Shown: positions 22,320-33,666 of the stretch, piece after piece
How the letters are laid out: each line of letters starts with the position of its first letter
Numbering within the stretch: the first letter of the stretch is position 1
NCBI GenBank assembly: GCA_946902985.2
Contig: OX336395.1
Span: forward strand, 292,635,065-292,699,064
Source: Meconema thalassinum
Lineage: Eukaryota; Arthropoda; Insecta; Orthoptera; Tettigoniidae
Length of the DNA: 64,000 nt
Direction: 5' to 3'
Made by a program: the position numbers and the translations under genes
The notes under the pieces: model-generated
What the model saw: the letters and a program-made list of their open reading frames with translations, nothing else
Databases searched by the model: none
Told to the model about the DNA's origin: nothing

Positions 22320-23168
22320 TAAGGTGCGTTCAAAAAGTAACGAGCCGGAAGCTGCAATGCGCAAACCGGTGACTACATCGGCTAATCGTGGCGTGTGTAA
22401 CGAGGTGTGGTTCCGACCAGAGCGTGGAAGGTCACAGCCCTTCGCTATGGGGCACGCGTGCACGTCACGTGACGATACAAAGCGAGCAGCAGCATGCATC
22501 AATCGTCCAACGCTGCCAGTCGCATTGCAAACAGTGACATGGAGGCGTCAAACGAAGAGCAACGAGGTGTTGTTCGGTTTCTGACAGCGGAAGGAATAGG
22601 GGGAACAGACATTCATCGCCGAATGTCACAAGTGTACGGCGAACACTGCATGACCCTTGCAAGGGTCAAGGCGTGGCACAAGCGCTTCAGGGAAGGACGG
22701 GTGTCGTTAGCCGATGATGCCCGGTCTGGGGCACACCCTGCATTACCAATGACAACGTCCAGCTGGTTGATGCACTCATTACCCAGGACCGCCGAGTGAC
22801 AGTGAACGCCATAGCCGCCGTGGTCGCTCCACGACAATGCACGACCTCATACGACCAACCCTGCAGAAATTCAAATGGGAGGTTCTCGGCCACCCTCCAC
22901 ACAGTCCAGACCTCTCTCCCTGTGATTACACCATGTTTGGTCCCCTGAAAAGGGCTCTGCGGGGCAACGATTCACCTCGGACGCCGACGTCCAGCTGTAC
23001 GTGTGGAACTGGTTCACATCACAGCCCAGGGAATTTTATGAGACAGCCATTCACCGCCTCGTGTCACAGTGGGACAAGTGCCTCAACAGCCAGGGCCAAT
23101 ACTTCTAACATACAGGTACTGGTTTCTGTAATTATGCCTCCGGCTCGTTACTTTTTGAACGCACCTTA
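22320..23168 (+). mobile_element. Internally deleted mariner element 2
   Basis: A perfect ~30-bp inverted repeat starts TAAGGTGCGTTCAAAAAGTA and continues ACGAGCCGGA; TA duplications flank it (22318-22319 and 23169-23170). 849 bp. It contains separate N- and C-terminal pieces of a transposase. The repeat differs from that of element 1, so this is a different mariner lineage. Confidence 0.92.
22494..23050 (+). pseudogene. mariner transposase with catalytic core deleted
   Basis: The frame 22494-22799 gives the N-terminal helix-turn-helix part: EEQRGVVRFLTAEGIGGTDI, then HRRMSQVYGEHCMTLARVKA and WHKRFREGRVSLADDARSG. After a deletion, the frame from 22837 (shifted relative to the first) gives LQKFKWEVLGHPPHSPDLSP, then CDYTMFGPLKRALRG, the region of the third catalytic Asp. 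The segment with the first two catalytic Asp residues, including HDNA, is absent. Non-functional as protein, though the terminal repeats could be used by a related active transposase. Confidence 0.88.
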
Positions 23169-23516
23169 TACCTGAAAAGCAAGGAGTTCATGAATAAGGA
23201 AATGGAAAAAGAGGATTCTACTGTAAATGTATCATGCAGGAAGGCTGTGTGTATCCGTCGCGCCGGCCTTGGAGGAGTCATGCAATGCGACCTCAGTGGT
23301 TATAATATGGTCCCCAGTTCCCAGAATCCCCGCTGTGACACCACGATACACTCGCTCGACAAGTTCTGTAGAAGGTTGGGCAAATGATTCACGAGTCTAG
23401 CAATTATTACTGTCGGCCAATCGATGGTACACAGTGACACGAGTCAAAATAATACAATTTTGAAGTGGGAAACTTTTCTCTCATGCATACTTTTATATAG
23501 AACATTGGCATTACTA
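23169..23516. other. Unassigned sequence
   Basis: No recognised gene or repeat. The CATTACTA at 23509-23516 is the left target-site copy of R copy 4. Confidence 0.35.
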
Positions 23517-26187
23517 AGCACACACCCCCTCCAGGGGCTCACATCTAGTGGGACGTGGGTTGGCGACCACGGGACACCAGCTGAGTCCGGCATTGTTTCC
23601 ACTTATTTGTGCCGGGCTCCTCTCCGTTTTCTTTCCTGTCGACCTAACTTGGTCAACTCTTGTTCTCTTCCGACCCCTACGGTATTAGGATGTCCGAAGC
23701 CTAAGGAATGCTTCACTTTCTCGCCTTAATATTGGCCCCTGTCTCATTTCCCGATAGCCTCATTCTTCAAGGGGCCAGACCTCTTGTTTATCTTTTCATT
23801 GTATCTCCTGCCTTCTGCTCAAGGCCCTCAAGGAGGCAGGGTGTGTGTAGCCCCACCACTTCTGGTGCACCCTGGATAATGCTATACCCTCAAGGGCTCA
23901 CAGTATATCCTGCCTTCTGCTCAAGATCCTCAAGGAGGCAGGGTGTGTGTAGCCCCACCACTTCTGGTGCACCCTGGATAATGCTACACCCTCAAGGGCT
24001 CACAGTATCTCCTGCCTTCTGCTCAAGGCCCTCAAGGAGGCAGGGTGTGTGTAGCCCCACCACTTCTGGTGCACCCTGGATAATGCTACACCCTCAGGGG
24101 CTCACAGTATCTCCTGCCTTCTGACAAGGTCCTCAAGGAGGCAGGGTGTATGTAGCCCCACCACTTCTGGTGCACCCTGGATAATGCTACACCCTCAGGG
24201 GCTCACAGTATTTCCTGCCTTCTGACAAGGTCCTCAAGGAGGCAGGGTGTGTGTAGCCCCACCACTTCTGGTGCACCCTGGATAATGCTACACCCTCAGG
24301 GGCTCACAGTATCTCCTGCCTTCTGACAAGGTCCTCAAGGAGGCAGGGTGTGTGTAGCCCCACCACTTCTGGTGCACCCTGGATAATGCTACACCCTCAG
24401 GGGCTCACAGTATTTCCTGCCTTCTGACAAGGTCCTCAAGGAGGCAGGGTGTGTGTAGCCCCACCACTTCTGGTGCACCCTGGATAATGCTACACCCTCA
24501 GGGGCTCACAGTATCTCCTGCCTTCTGCTCAAGGTCCTCAAGGAGGCAGGGTGTATGTAGCCCCACCACTTCTGGTGCACCCTGGATAATGCTACACCCT
24601 CAGGGGCTCACAGTATCTCCTGCCTTCTGCTCAAGGTCCTCAAGGAGACAGGGTGTATGTAGCCCCACCACTTCTGGTGCACCCTGGATAATGCTACACC
24701 CTCAGGGGCTCACAGTATCTCCTGCCTTCTGCTCAAGGTCCTCAAGGAGACAGGGTGTATGTAGCCCCACCACTTCTGGTGCACCCTGGATAATGCTACA
24801 CCCTCAGGGGCTCACAGCATCTCCTGCCTTCTGACAAGGTCCTCAAGGAGGCAGGGTGTGTGTAGCCCCACCACTTCTGGTGCACCCTGGATAATGCTAC
24901 ACCCTCAGGGGCTCACAGTATCTCCTGCCTTCTGCTCAAGGTCCTCAAGGAGACAGGGTGTATGTAGCCCCACCACTTCTGGTGCACCCTGGATAATGCT
25001 ACACCCTCAGGGGCTCACAGTATCTCCTGCCTTCTGACAAGGTCCTCAAGGAGGCAGGGTGTGTGTAGCCCCACCACTTCTGGTGCACCCTGGATAATGC
25101 TACACCCTCAGGGGCTCACAGTATCTCCTGCCTTCTGACAAGGTCCTCAAGGAGGCAGCATGTGTGTAGCCCCACCACTTCTGGTGCACCATGGATAATG
25201 CTACACCCTCAGGGGCTCACAGTATTTCCTGCCTTCTGACAAGGTCCTCAAGGAGGCAGGGTGTGTGTAGCCCCACCACTTCTGGTGCACCCTGGATAAT
25301 GCTACACCCTCAGGGGCTCACAGTATTTCCTGCCTTCTGACAAGGTCCTCAAGGAGGCAGGGTGTGTGTAGCCCCACCACTTCTGGTGCACCCTGGATAA
25401 TGCTACACCCTCAGGGGCTCACAGTATCTCCTGCCTTCTGCTCAAGGTCCTCAAGGAGGCAGGGTGTATGTAGCCCCACCACTTCTGGTGCACCCTGGAT
25501 AATGCTACACCCTCAGGGGCTCACAGTATCTCCTGCCTTCTGACAAGGTCCTCAAGGAGGCAGCATGTGTGTAGCCCCACCACTTCTGGTGCACCCTGGA
25601 TAATGCTACACCCTCAGGGGCTCACAGTATTTCCTGCCTTCTGACAAGGTCCTCAAGGAGGCAGGGTGTGTGTAGCCCCACCACTTCTGGTGCACCCTGG
25701 ATAATGCTACACCCTCAGGGGCTCACAGTATTTCCTGCCTTCTGACAAGGTCCTCAAGGAGGCAGGGTGTGTGTAGCCCCACCACTTCTGGTGCACCCTG
25801 GATAATGCTACATCCTCAAGGGCTCACGACTGGTGAGTTTGAGAATTGGTGACCCCGAGGGATTCCTGAGCTGAGTCCGTATTGCCCCCTTTTCCCTCTG
25901 ACCTTGGGGTGGGCCCTCTCCTCTTTCGCCTTTCCTATCTGCCTTTTATGGCTCTCCTTCCTTCCAAGTCCCTCTGTCCTCATTCTTCGAGGGTTGAGGG
26001 CATTTCTTTTCTTCCCGTCCTTTATTTGCCTTATCCTTTATTTGTTTACCATTTCTTCTTCTAGTCTGTAAGTCTGTAGTTAGTATTAGTTATAGTTTTG
26101 ATTCTCATCTCATCTTTCACGATCACCCAAACCATTAGTGGTCGATAACCTAGATGTTAGGCCCCTTAAAACAACAATCATCATCAT
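23517..26187 (+). mobile_element. R retroposon copy 4 with a 2-kb internal array
   Basis: The 5' lead AGCACACACCCCCTCCAGGG runs into the standard head (GGGGCTCACATCTAGTGGGA, 23534), followed by the 102-bp array (23800-25830), the GACTGGTGAGTTTGAGAATT module, the TTCACGATCACCCAAACCAT 3' module, the hairpin (left stem mutated: GTGGTCGATAACCTAGATG..GGCCCC) and (ATC)n. A probable 8-bp duplication, CATTACTA, lies at 23509-23516 and 26188-26195; its first bases overlap the tail repeat. 2.67 kb, non-coding. Confidence 0.82.
23800..25830 (+). repeat. VNTR array, 101-102-bp units (type C)
   Basis: About 20 units. Each reads TATCTCCTGCCTTCTG + CTCAAGGTCCTCAAGGAGGC + AGGGTGTGTGTAGCCCC + ACCACTTCTGGTGCACCC + TGGATAATGCTACACCCTC + AGGGGCTCACAG. 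A subclass has CTGACAAGG in place of CTGCTCAAGG (101 bp). Units are far more alike than in the 5.5-13 kb array. The 102-bp form is 34 codons, so a 34-residue pseudo-repeat stays open (for example 24451-24834); 101-bp units break it, so it is not a gene. Confidence 0.93.
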
Positions 26188-26199
26188 CATTACTAGGGA

Positions 26200-26368
26200 C
26201 CGTATCCTTAGGATTTTACCTATTTTTCCCTTACTTCTAAATACAAAATACTTGTATACTTTTCCGAATCACACTCAAAAGAGCCAAATTATGTAGTACC
26301 TAAACAATACTAAATGATATGAGAGTACCTAAAAATACCTAATTACAGTTTTGTTCCATGTATTGTAG
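26200..26368 (-). repeat. Interspersed repeat Q, copy 1 (part a)
   Basis: The reverse complement matches 31205-31390 (CATATCATTTAG, TTTGGCTCTTTTGAGTG, GATTCGGAAAAG). It starts AGGGACCGTATCCTTAGGAT, resembling the end of old hAT-like elements. Part b continues at 26690-26750 beyond the Helentron-like copy D and matches 31125-31190. Confidence 0.6.
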
Positions 26369-26383
26369 TATATTTGAATTTTT

Positions 26384-26686
26384 ACCATTTTAAATGATCT
26401 TGTCGACTTCGTCTGAGGTCTGGCGTTACGTTACGGCGACGGGACGAAATGTACCGAGAATGCACTGAGGTGTTTGATGTCATAGTACCGCTTGAGCTTC
26501 CTCCTTTCCCTGCGCGCTCCGGTGAGCGTGACGTTATCCAGCCAGCTACCTCCTTTGATCTCGGTTTGCACTTGCTAAAGTACTTTTGAGTTCGCTGCAT
26601 GATCATGAGGCTTTCACCCAGCATTTTTCAGCATTTGTAGCATTTAAAATGATATAAAGTCTAGTCTTTCAGACTGACTATCACTG
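26384..26686 (+). mobile_element. Helentron-like element, copy D (core deleted)
   Basis: It has the 5' end (CCATTTTAAATGATCTTGTC) and the 3' end (CATTTAAAATGATA then the AGTCTAGTCTTTCAGACTG hairpin) but lacks the ~350-bp central core found in copies A-C. It sits within repeat Q. ~303 bp. Confidence 0.72.
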
Positions 26687-27548
26687 TTTTTATTCCTAGC
26701 TCTAGTTGAGAGAAATCCTACCTGCCAGCAAATTCAAATATTTTCAGCACCTGTCTTACTGGTTGGTTATTCACTGTCAGGAAAGTGGGAATAAGTCTCT
26801 TTATTATTTCCAAGAATCCTATATTCTAAATAAACTAAATTAATTAAGCAGACTAGAGTGTGAAAATCACCTCTGACAACCTTGGTTTTAATAAATTTTA
26901 AAACATATTTAAGGTGAGCAAAATTGCCTAAAAGAGTGAAGTTCTCGGAGATAATTTGATGTCGTATTTACGTATTCACATCCAAATTTGTAGAATTACT
27001 TGTATCTTTGTTAAGAGGGGCCGATGTCCTCGCTGTTCCGCACCTTAAAGTAACAATAACTAACTGTTGTTTCATTTAGGAGCTTTGCGAGACATCGTGG
27101 CCATGTATCCACGTGTACTTGGGTGTGTTTAGGATTTACCTAATGAATCGATTTCTTCTCAATTTTGCCCTCGCGAGGCTAAATGTACGTTCCCAAATGT
27201 CAGACCAGAATTCAGTGACAGTCATTTGACTTTGCAACCGTAGTGGTTTTAAGTTGGCTGCACTGTGTGAACGATCCGGGGAGGGAGTGCTGCGCGATGC
27301 AGTTGATGTGCGTTCACATCTGGTGCCTGCCACCCAGTGAGTGTTTCCGGAGCACATCCAACAATATAGCCGAGCGTGTTAACCCTCTGTCAGACAAAAC
27401 TAGTTTTCCAAAATTGTTATTAATATTTGTGTTCGAGTTTTCAGCCTCCTGACAGGTTTCATGAAGCCGTCCTGTCCTGAGCAAATGGTTTCATCTCTAC
27501 ATAGCTACCACACCTCGCATCCGAGGCATTATTATTCACACGTATTGT
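26687..27548. other. Mosaic of old repeat fragments
   Basis: Repeat Q part b (26690-26750), a CCCTTAAA..AATAACTAAC-type retroelement tail (27015-27062), a SINE family 3 fragment (27075-27130, -) and a SINE family 4 fragment (27150-27230, -, TTTTGCCCTCGCGAGGCTAA). No gene recognised; the opposed frames at 27136-27452 are chance. Confidence 0.5.
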
Positions 27549-27650
27549 ACAGGGTCATTATCTATGTGCGTCCCGATAAACACCTCGTGCACGGTTCAGT
27601 CGGTGGTGGCGCGCACTTTCACTCTTTTACCAAACATGCTCAATAATGTG
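27549..27650 (+). mobile_element. Single end of the 13341-type DNA transposon
   Basis: TACAGGGTCATTATCTATGT, then GCGTCCCGATAAACACC, matches the terminal repeat of the element at 13341-14007. No partner end recognised nearby. Confidence 0.6.
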
Positions 27651-27671
27651 TACAGAATGCATGAGCCAGAT

Positions 27672-27966
27672 TATAGTAGCCTCACTATCCTGGTTGACGA
27701 CCGGCGACTCAAACGTTAAGCATTAGCACGAGCCGACAATAGCCATTATTTATGGCTGACAACTACATGACGGTTCTTGACCAATAAGATGCTTCCTCCA
27801 TCTGTCCACGAGGGTGCAGACAAGGTGTTGACGCTAATCCTGTCTACCTGCTCACCGACCTTAAGCCTTGAATGCCTCGGCACCCCGCAGCTATGGAATG
27901 TAAACATCCGTCCAGCTAGATTTCAAAGACAAGCCGGTCGTTAACGATGAAAGTGAGGCTACTATA
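27672..27966. mobile_element. MITE-like TIR element
   Basis: Ends TATAGTAGCCTCACT (27672) and AGTGAGGCTACTATA (27952-27966), with a further ACCGGC/GCCGGT complementarity inside. TA-rich flanks. ~295 bp, non-coding. Superfamily not assigned. Confidence 0.65.
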
Positions 27967-27972
27967 TATGGT

Positions 27973-28741
27973 TGTGTCCTGATTGCGGTCACTTTCATTT
28001 TAGGGAAGAACTATAAACATTCCAGCGTCCAGATTGCGATCACTTTTCTTGAGAGACCGGTCCTTGGTTCTTGGTTCATCCCGACTGACTCATACCTTCC
28101 GTAAGTTTTGGTGGATCACAAGGGGAAACTGATATTTCACTACCTAACCAAAGAATACAGTTCAGTGTTCAGCTGAGCACACCCCATAAAACTTCGCTTA
28201 AAAATTCAAGTCCCCTCCCAATCTGACAGCACCTAGTAAAGCAATGATTATAACATTTTCAGTCTTAAGAATAGAAACGTTTCAGGATCGGAATCAACGA
28301 CCTTCACTTTCACCAAAATTGTTGTAACGGGAAATCTTATACTTACAGGGTATCATTTTTAATGTCTACCCCTCCTCTCCCATTTGAGGCGCGAGATATC
28401 TATTTTTTATAATGGGTACTGTATATCGTGAAAAACATTCTGTTCATTACCTCGAAAAATCTGTCATTCGTGGCTGTCACCTCGGAGGCCTAGGTTCGAT
28501 TCCCGACTCTGCCAAGACATTTAATTCTGCTCTGAGGAACGGGATACACTCAGCCTCGTGAAGCAAAATTGTGAAGAGATAACACAAGGGAATTACAACC
28601 AGACCGGTCTCCCAAGAAAAGTGATCGCAATCTGGACGCTGGAATGTTTATAGCTCTTCCCTAAAATGAAAGTGACTGCAATCTGGACTACTACCTAATG
28701 AGGTGAACGCCATCATGAATGACCGCAATCAGGAAGACACC
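27973..28741. mobile_element. Fold-back element with repeated subunits in its arms
   Basis: Inverted arms of ~90-140 bp (27973-28065 and 28600-28741) share CTATAAACATTCCAGCGTCC and AGATTGCGATCACTTTTCTT; the outer parts share CCTGATTGCGGTCA. Each arm is made of related subunits around GATTGCGGTCACTTT. A SINE family 4 copy (28465-28590) lies in the loop. Non-coding. Confidence 0.72.
28465..28590 (+). mobile_element. SINE family 4 copy
   Basis: The tRNA-like B-box GGTTCGATTCCCGACTCTGC is followed by the body TCTGAGGAACGGGATACACT, matching 33955-34090, 41409-41570 and 27150-27230 (all on the minus strand). The A-box region is degenerate. Confidence 0.6.
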
Positions 28742-29184
28742 GATTATACGGGTAGGAGAGATCACGATTACAAAATTAGGCCCAACATTCAAAAAACAAA
28801 GTTAGCTAAGTATTCTTTTATAAACAGGGGTATTCGAACATGGAATTATGGAGGGAAATTTAATATACAGTAGACTATGTAAATATCTTGTTAGTTAGTT
28901 ATTGTTGTTTTAAGGGGAGGAACTACGAGGTCATCTGCCCCTAAATACCTTGTTACCATCAGGTTTTGCCTAACTGTAACAGTACATATTAATAAATAAA
29001 TAATCCACTAAGCAAACTATAGGAGCGGGCTCAGTGCTATAAATAGAGACCGGATTTTTAGGTTTTTATATTTAAAGTGCAGCAGAAGTTGTCATAAACT
29101 CCACAAAGCTTAATATTAATGCCTAATTGTTCGTAGAAAATCTGATTGCAACGAGAGTGTAAATATATGTATCAAACTAACAAC
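28742..29184. other. Unassigned AT-rich sequence
   Basis: Contains a minus-strand retroelement tail at 28888-28950 (GTTAGTTATTGTTGTTTTAA, then GGGGAGG..CTGCCCC) and a single GACCGGATTTTTAGG end near 29046 similar to the hAT-like element at 59526. No gene. Confidence 0.4.
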
Positions 29185-29975
29185 CCGCGCGGCTTCGCCC
29201 GGGAAGAGTTATGAATGCATTACGCGACAAGCGGTTTTTTTTTTTCGATGTCAATGAACAACGACCAATATCCGTTTTACATCTCGGCATGATGGGTTAA
29301 AATCACTGACTGGACTATTAAATATATTATCATGGAGATGCATGTGCAACGAATTCTTGTCAGACGTAATTTAATAATGGCGGCGCATGAAACACAAATC
29401 CCCCATCCGTCCAATCTAAACTTGACTGTGTATTTTGCGTAACGAAAGGTTCACTGGCGACATGAAGAAAAGCCGAGTTGCACTTCCAGTGAAACTCCAA
29501 ACACAACCACTCTTCTCTGAAGTCTTAACTCAACACGACTCGACAGTTTGATCCTAGCTAGCTCGTAATCTGTCGCCTCAGTAATTCAATGGAGATTGTT
29601 GGAAAAAAAACGGAGACGTAAAAACACTTATACTGGGCGATGTATTGAAGATAGAAATACGGTCTCACGGACTTTTTTGTAGAACGTTTCATGCTCAAAA
29701 ATTCTTACACTCATAGTATATTGATATTTTTAACGGTTTGCCCAGCGTAAGCTTAAAGAGCGCACGGACGCCAAGTTAGTTTTCGACTTTTTCACTGAAA
29801 TCGTTACTGCTTGGCTTCCTTTGATCATAAATAAATTATTTCCTACAGAAACCTTCCTCGAGATATCCTTTACAGGATGGTGAAAACCACATCAAAATCC
29901 TTCCAGTGGTTCTCGAGATTACCCGTGACATCCAAGAATCGGGGACTTCGTTTTACACTAAGTAGAGATAATGAT
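29185..29975 (-). repeat. Interspersed repeat E2, copy 1
   Basis: The reverse complement of 36480-37990 without that copy's R insertion. It ends (on +, 29185) with CAACCCGCGCGGCTTCGCCC. About 29622-29965 is homologous to the core of the Helentron-like elements (ATCAATATACTATGAG-type, TGGATGTCACGGGTAATCTC). No coding potential. Confidence 0.7.
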
Positions 29976-30104
29976 GATGTCTTTTATCAAACTATCACCG
30001 AGAACTTCACACTTTTAGGCAATATTTGGTCTCCTTTAATATGTTAATTATTCAAATCCCCAAGGATATCGGAGGCGATTTTCACACTTTAGCCAGCTAA
30101 AGGA
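29976..30104. other. Short AT-rich spacer
   Basis: Nothing recognised. Confidence 0.3.
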
Positions 30105-31012
30105 CATGAGAGAGAAGCTGGTATTCAGAAAGGTGTAAGGCAAGGCTGAAACTTATCACCCATACTTTTCAATATTTACATTGAACAAGCGATGAAGGAA
30201 ATTGGAGAACAATTTAAAGTGGGAGTGAAGATTCAAGGAGAAATAATTTCATCTCTGAGATTTGCCGATGACATTGTCATCTTGGCCGACACACCTGAGG
30301 ATTTGAAAGAGTATATATGTAAAACAAAATTATTGGAATGCAGCCGAAATAAATCAGAAACCTCTATGGAGATCAAATTGGCAGGTGAAAAGATGAAGGA
30401 AGTAGGAGACTTCTGTTACTTAGGAAGCAAAATAACCTGTGATGGACGAAGCAAAGATGATATAAAAAGTAGGTTGGCTCAGGCAAGGAAAGCATTTCTA
30501 CAGAAAAGGATCTGTTGACATCGAATATAGATTTAGGCATTAGGAAGTCATTTTTGAAAGCCTTTATCTGGAGCGTGGCGCTCTATGGAAGTGAAACTTG
30601 GACTATTGGTGCAGCAGAAAAGAGGAGAATTGAGGCGTTCGAAATGTGGTGTTACACGAGAATGAAGATCAGATGAGTAGATAGGGTTACAAACGAAGAG
30701 GTATTAAGACGAGTGGGAGAGGAGAGATGTTTTTGGCGACTGCTAATGAAGAGAAGAGATAGGTTGGTAGGACACATACTAAGACACCCAGGAATAGCAA
30801 GCTTAGTTATGGAAGGAAGGGTCGAGGACAGGAACTGTAGGGATAGACCAAGGTTAGAATATGTTAAACAGATTACCTCGGATGTAGGTTGTGGTAGCTA
30901 TGTAGAGATGAAACGATTAGCTCAGGACAAGGAGGCAAGGAGAGCTGCATCAAACCAGTCAACAGACAGAAGACTCAAACAACAACAACAACAACAACAA
31001 CAGCCCGGTTAA
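30105..31012 (+). pseudogene. 5'-truncated LINE: reverse transcriptase C-terminal part
   Basis: LINE reverse transcriptases copy their own RNA into the target by target-primed synthesis. An upstream reading gives GVRQG*NLSPILFNIYIEQA (RT motif, one stop). The frame from 30192 continues to SLRFADDIVILAD, with the catalytic FADD box at 30261-30272, then GDFCYLGSKITCDG (30405-30446). A second frame near 30540-30660 gives VALYGSETWTI. A third, from 30713, gives ERCFWRLLMKRRDRLVGHIL (typical LINE tail). It ends in (CAA)n at 30978-31002. Stops and two frameshifts show it is dead. Clade probably RTE- or CR1/Jockey-like; not settled here. Confidence 0.88.
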
Positions 31013-31204
31013 TTAACTTAGTTCATTTAGAATATCGGGAACTTGGAAATAATAGCCTAAGAGATTTATCTCCATTTTCGTCACAGTGAATAACCAAACA
31101 ATAAGATATAAGCTGTAAATTGCTAAAATTATTTGATTTTCTGGCAGGTAGGATTTCTCTCAATCAACTGGAGCTAGGAATAAACACTGTATTCAAGTTT
31201 ACTT
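31013..31204 (+). repeat. Interspersed repeat Q, copy 2 (5' portion)
   Basis: 31125-31190 (GGCAGGTAGGATTTCTCTCA) matches the complement of 26690-26750. Confidence 0.55.
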
Positions 31205-31460
31205 TTAAAAATTATGTATTAGAAATTCAAATATACTCCAATGGCACAAAACTGCATTTCGGAATTTTTAGGTACCGTACTCGCATATCATTTAGGTTTT
31301 GTTTTTAGGTTCTACATAATTCATGAATATGGCTCTTTTGAGTGCGATTCGGAAACGTATTGGAGTATTTTAGAAGTAAGAAAAGGTAAGAAGTTCCGTG
31401 ACGAATTAAAGAGCCTACGTTTCTTAAAATGTAAGTTTCATGCCAATGATTAATCTATAT
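31205..31460 (+). repeat. Interspersed repeat Q, copy 2 (3' portion)
   Basis: 31205-31390 matches the complement of 26200-26368. The final block 31390-31452 (GTTCCGTGACGAATTAAAGA) also occurs at 16060-16125. Confidence 0.6.
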
Positions 31461-32760
31461 GGACCTATCTAGAATAATGACGAAATTAAGTTCGTAATTT
31501 CGAAATTTCTAATTAGTTCGAAATATACCTGGCATAATGTATCTTAATAGAGCACTACAGTTGGCAGCTCTGGTGACTGAATATATTGTTAGTTCCATCT
31601 CTTAAGGTACAGAATACAAAATTTGGTTGAAGTCCAATGGATAGCATGGACGTTACATGCAGTTAGACATTGGATCTTTCAGCGCGCGTAAAATCATGTT
31701 GGCAACAATGTCATGCATGTATTGGTCAGAAATAATCTGAAATATTATGATCTATTGTTGTGCCAATTTTGGATGAAATCCATTTGTTAGTATAGAAGTT
31801 ACCTGTATTTGAAAATTGGACCTATCAGCAGGCTTAGAATCATGTTTCCAGCACTGACGTATATTAGTTACTCCAAATTAATCTAGAATGTCAGGTACTA
31901 TGCGTGTGCAAAGTTTAGAGATGTTGGCTTGCATACTTTCTGATATATTGATATTAGGGTAAAAAAGAGAGACAGCATTTATTAACAGTTGGCAACCCTG
32001 GTTGCTCTTAAGAATACGCAGTCATATCTGTTTTGGTACACATTAGCACCTACGAAATTTGGTTAAAATTCAATTGATAGTATGGAAGTTACATGTATTT
32101 AAAAATTGGTCCTATCAGCAGGCTTAGAATCATGTTGGTAGCACTGACTTATATTATTTACTCAAAGTTAATCTAGAATGTCAGGTAATATACGTGTGCA
32201 TAGTTTAAAGCTGTCAGCTTGCATACTTTCTGATATATTGGTATTTGGATAAACAAATAGGGAGATCATTTATTAACAGTTGGCAGCCCTGGTGGCTCTT
32301 AGAATACGCTCAGTCATATCGGTTATGGTACACATACTACATACGAAATTTGGTTGAAATATAATTGATAGTGTAGGAGTTACATGCTCTTAAAAATTGG
32401 TCCAAACAGCAGGCTTAGAATCATTTTGGCAACACTGTCATGTATATGGCCTCCTAGAAATTAAACTGAAATATTATTATCTGTATGTGTGCCAATTTTG
32501 GAATATAAAAATTCATACCTTCCAAGATATCCTACAAGGAGCTCAAAATTTCAATTGCGGGTTTTCAGCAGTTGGTAGCACTGACATCATTTTCAAATGG
32601 TATGAGATATTCAGATATAGATCTTAGGTCATACCAAATTTGGTTTCGATTGCTGCAGCCGTTTAGGAGTTGATAGGAGGGGGACACGGACAGACAAAAG
32701 GACGGACAGACACACATGTGCCCGGAACGATCTCATAAGTCTACTTTTCCTCGTTTTATG
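31461..32760 (+). repeat. Interspersed repeat E3, copy 2, with an internal ~290-bp tandem duplication
   Basis: GTTGGCAACCCTGG (31988) and GTTGGCAGCCCTGG (32279) start two diverged units 291 bp apart; both contain CAGCAGGCTTAGAATCAT and GCATACTTTCTGATATATTG, and partial units flank them. The end (32560-32725) matches 18376-18626. No coding potential. Confidence 0.65.
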
Positions 32761-33194
32761 CAAAATGTGAAAAGTAGGCTAAAAAAAACTAAAAGAATAC
32801 GGTTCCTAATGAAAAGTATCTGTTATATACGAAGGTAGCGATGCGTTTCATTTGACAACGTAGTTAGTTTCAAGAAGTTCAGTAACTCTGTGGCGTAGCT
32901 TGATAAATTCTTGACCACGCACTTGCAGCCAATAAAACAACACAATGTCGAGTAGCGTGCGCTAGACTAAACAAAAGCTCACCTCACCTTACGTAATGCG
33001 ACATGACATGGCATGGCATTGCGTGTCGTGCTCATCCGCTACGCACACTTGATATCACGTGCTGAGGGATGCAACTTGGAACAGTTCCAAAGGCTCGTAA
33101 ATGCTCGTTGTTATTTATCAACATGCGCAATTTAAACATTAGCAGATACCTGAGTGTGACACATACTAGGCTATAACCTTTAAACTAAACCGTT
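32761..33194. other. Unassigned sequence
   Basis: No recognised gene or repeat. A CATGACATGGCATGGCATTG stretch at 33003 is locally repetitive. Confidence 0.35.
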
Positions 33195-33636
33195 GTTTGG
33201 TTCCTTAGTTTAGGGACTGCGACAACGCGGTCATGTGGGTGTGTGTAGAATCTGTCTGATAACCGGTGTTAATTGTGATGACTGTATTAGTGTGTGCTAA
33301 CTGTTTTCAATTCATGTAAGGACATGAGACATTGATTTTTTAAGTAGTTCCTACTTCGCCGTCAACGACTACTAGTTCAGAATTTGGTTACCAGATGTCA
33401 CCGCATTGGACTCCTGGTGACGAACGTTGGAACTAATATAGCGTTATCAAAGTAACCTACAAATTTTAACTTCACACAAGTGTAGATAGTGGAAGGTTCT
33501 TTTTCATGCCATAAATCTATGACATGGGTCTGCCGGCTTTGCTTCCCCTCCGAAGGAAGGCATACTGAGGGATTTTTTAATGCTCTTAAAAAATACGACG
33601 ACTTCGGCCGGGCTTGAACCCGCGACCTTGGGCATG
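33195..33636 (-). mobile_element. tRNA-derived SINE (family 1), head-truncated
   Basis: The 3' end begins GTTTGGTTCCTTAGTTTAGG on +. The B-box complement (GGGCTTGAACCCGCG, ~33610) is present; the A-box end is cut after CTTGGGCATGC. A small deletion removes the TAGCCCCGTGTAC part of the 3' hairpin. Confidence 0.82.
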
Positions 33637-33666
33637 CCTGAGCGATTTATTGTTCATTCATTTAGG

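Noticed and set aside
23708..24834. Repeat protein with 34-residue units (LHPQGLTVSPAFCSRSSRRQ type)
   Set aside because: It is open only because 102 is divisible by three; 101-bp units break the frame, variation shows no codon bias, and the DNA is retroposon VNTR.
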